Source: an uncultured cyanobacterium
GTDB lineage: Bacteria > Cyanobacteriota > Cyanobacteriia > PCC-6307 > Cyanobiaceae
DNA: 7,073 nt
NCBI GenBank assembly: GCA_903831165.1
Contig: CAIKWV010000489.1
Location: 1-7,073, forward strand
Reading direction: 5' to 3'
Both the position numbers and the translations under genes were made by a program. The notes under the pieces are model-generated. The model saw only the letters and a list, made by a program, of their open reading frames with translations. It did not search any database and was not told the origin of the DNA. Shown here piece by piece: positions 6,411 to 7,073 of this stretch; the stretch's first letter is position 1; each line of letters begins with the position of its first letter.

Positions 6411-7073
6411 CGCCGAGGTGTAGTCGCGCAGGGCCAGGCGCCAGAACCAGCGGCTGAACAGCAGCGAGCCGGCCGCCACCGCCACCGAGAGCAGCAGCCA
6501 GCTGCCGGCCGCCCGGCCCAGAATCGCCTCCGCCGGCACCGTGGTCAGGAAGGCCACCGGCAGCACCACGGTGAACAGGGTGCGCAGGCCGGCGGGATAG
6601 GCGCTGATCGGGTAGCGGCCGGCACTGAGGGCGGCCCGCAGCACCTCGGTGACGTTCCAGGTTTTGACGAACCAGATGCTGGTGGTGGCCAGCACGAACC
6701 AGAGGCTGTAGAGGATCACCACGCTGCTGAGCAGCATCAGGGCTCCCCCCAGGATCGTGGCCAGCCCGGGCCGGGCGCCGGCGCGCAGGGCCGCCCCGAT
6801 CGCCAGGGCCAGGCCGGTGAACATCTCGGGCAGACCCCAGGGGGAGAGGGTGCGGGTCGAGAGCCAGAACTGGCTGTCGATCGGTTTGAGCAGCACGAAA
6901 TCCAGGGTGCCCTGCTGCACCTGGGTGACGATGGCCCCCAGGTTCGGACGCAGCAGGGTCGAGGACACCCCGTCCAGCAGCGTGTAGATCCCCAGCACCA
7001 CCAGGGCCGCGTCCAAGCTCCAGCCCCCCAGCTGCTGGCCGTGGCCGTAGATCAGCCAGAGCAGCAGCAGGCT
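6402..7073 (-). CDS. ABC-2 type transporter permease (DUF990-like), 5' end cut by the window
   Basis: Reading leftward, 223 residues are visible before the TGA at 6404-6402; the frame is open at the window edge. Family members are usually about 260 residues, so roughly 40 N-terminal residues are missing. Hydrophobic helices lie at about 1-9 (partial), 20-41, 84-98, 105-134, 163-185 and 190-208. Family-like features are GWSLDAALVVLGIYTLLDG (17-35), GTLDFVLLKPIDSQF (55-69), GRYPISAYP (152-160) and LPVAFLTTVPAEAILGR (171-187). These fit the ABC2_membrane_6 (DUF990) permeases of the inner membrane. They normally act with a second, similar permease and an ATPase encoded next to them, presumably upstream beyond 7073, probably as an exporter. 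The substrate is unknown. A TTG at 7016 is an internal codon, not the start. The C-terminus (TSASS) is encoded partly within the tandem repeat. Confidence 0.87.
   Translation of the reverse strand, partial: SLLLLWLIYGHGQQLGGWSLDAALVVLGIYTLLDGVSSTLLRPNLGAIVTQVQQGTLDFVLLKPIDSQFWLSTRTLSPWGLPEMFTGLALAIGAALRAGARPGLATILGGALMLLSSVVILYSLWFVLATTSIWFVKTWNVTEVLRAALSAGRYPISAYPAGLRTLFTVVLPVAFLTTVPAEAILGRAAGSWLLLSVAVAAGSLLFSRWFWRLALRDYTSASS

Noticed and set aside
7014..7016. TTG as start codon of the ABC permease
   Set aside because: The frame continues upstream to the window edge with family-like membrane sequence (LLLLWLIYGHGQQLGGWS), so the TTG is internal.

Overview
The window is GC-rich and densely coded. 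It suggests a picocyanobacterium of the Synechococcus/Cyanobium type. The evidence is a TrmB whose opening ([10 protein letters not shown]) reads like the cyanobacterial form, two neighbouring proteins that resemble cyanobacteria-restricted families (DUF3177 and a small 'FRGFSS..THP' protein), and strong G/C preference at third codon positions. This assignment rests on remembered family features; no search was run.

Layout: (1) 1-311 has no certain gene. It holds a weak leftward open frame, a possible leftward start at 53, and a G-run-rich tract. (2) 312-2331 is a leftward pair, a FIST-domain protein followed 4 nt later by trmB, and is almost certainly one transcript. (3) 2332-2393 is a 62-bp divergent intergenic region. 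(4) 2394-3570 is a rightward pair, a five-helix membrane protein (DUF3177-like) and a small conserved protein. (5) 3571-4333 is a decayed locus. It keeps a 'HFARW' segment, the K-helix ExxR of a cytochrome P450, and, in another frame, the P450 Cys-x-Gly and C-terminal tail. The stretch that should lie between ExxR and Cys is partly deleted. (6) 4334-4475 is a regulatory gap with a possible promoter overlapped by a small dyad. (7) 4476-6317 encodes a PAS-GGDEF-EAL protein with an intact EAL catalytic set and a degenerate GGDEF (SADEF), so it is probably a c-di-GMP phosphodiesterase. (8) 6322-6410 is a four-copy, 24-bp-period tandem repeat whose last copy contains the stop codon of the next gene. 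(9) 6402-7073 is a leftward ABC-2-type permease cut by the window edge.

The genes do not form one evident pathway. They are housekeeping and lineage-specific genes (tRNA m7G46 modification, FIST sensor-like protein, unknown membrane protein), a c-di-GMP signalling gene and an exporter permease, with a gene remnant between. I see no CRISPR, toxin-antitoxin, phage, IS or RNA gene, and nothing that makes a convincing new system. The parts most worth a second look are the P450 remnant, the 24-bp repeat array and the GGDEF-degenerate signalling protein.
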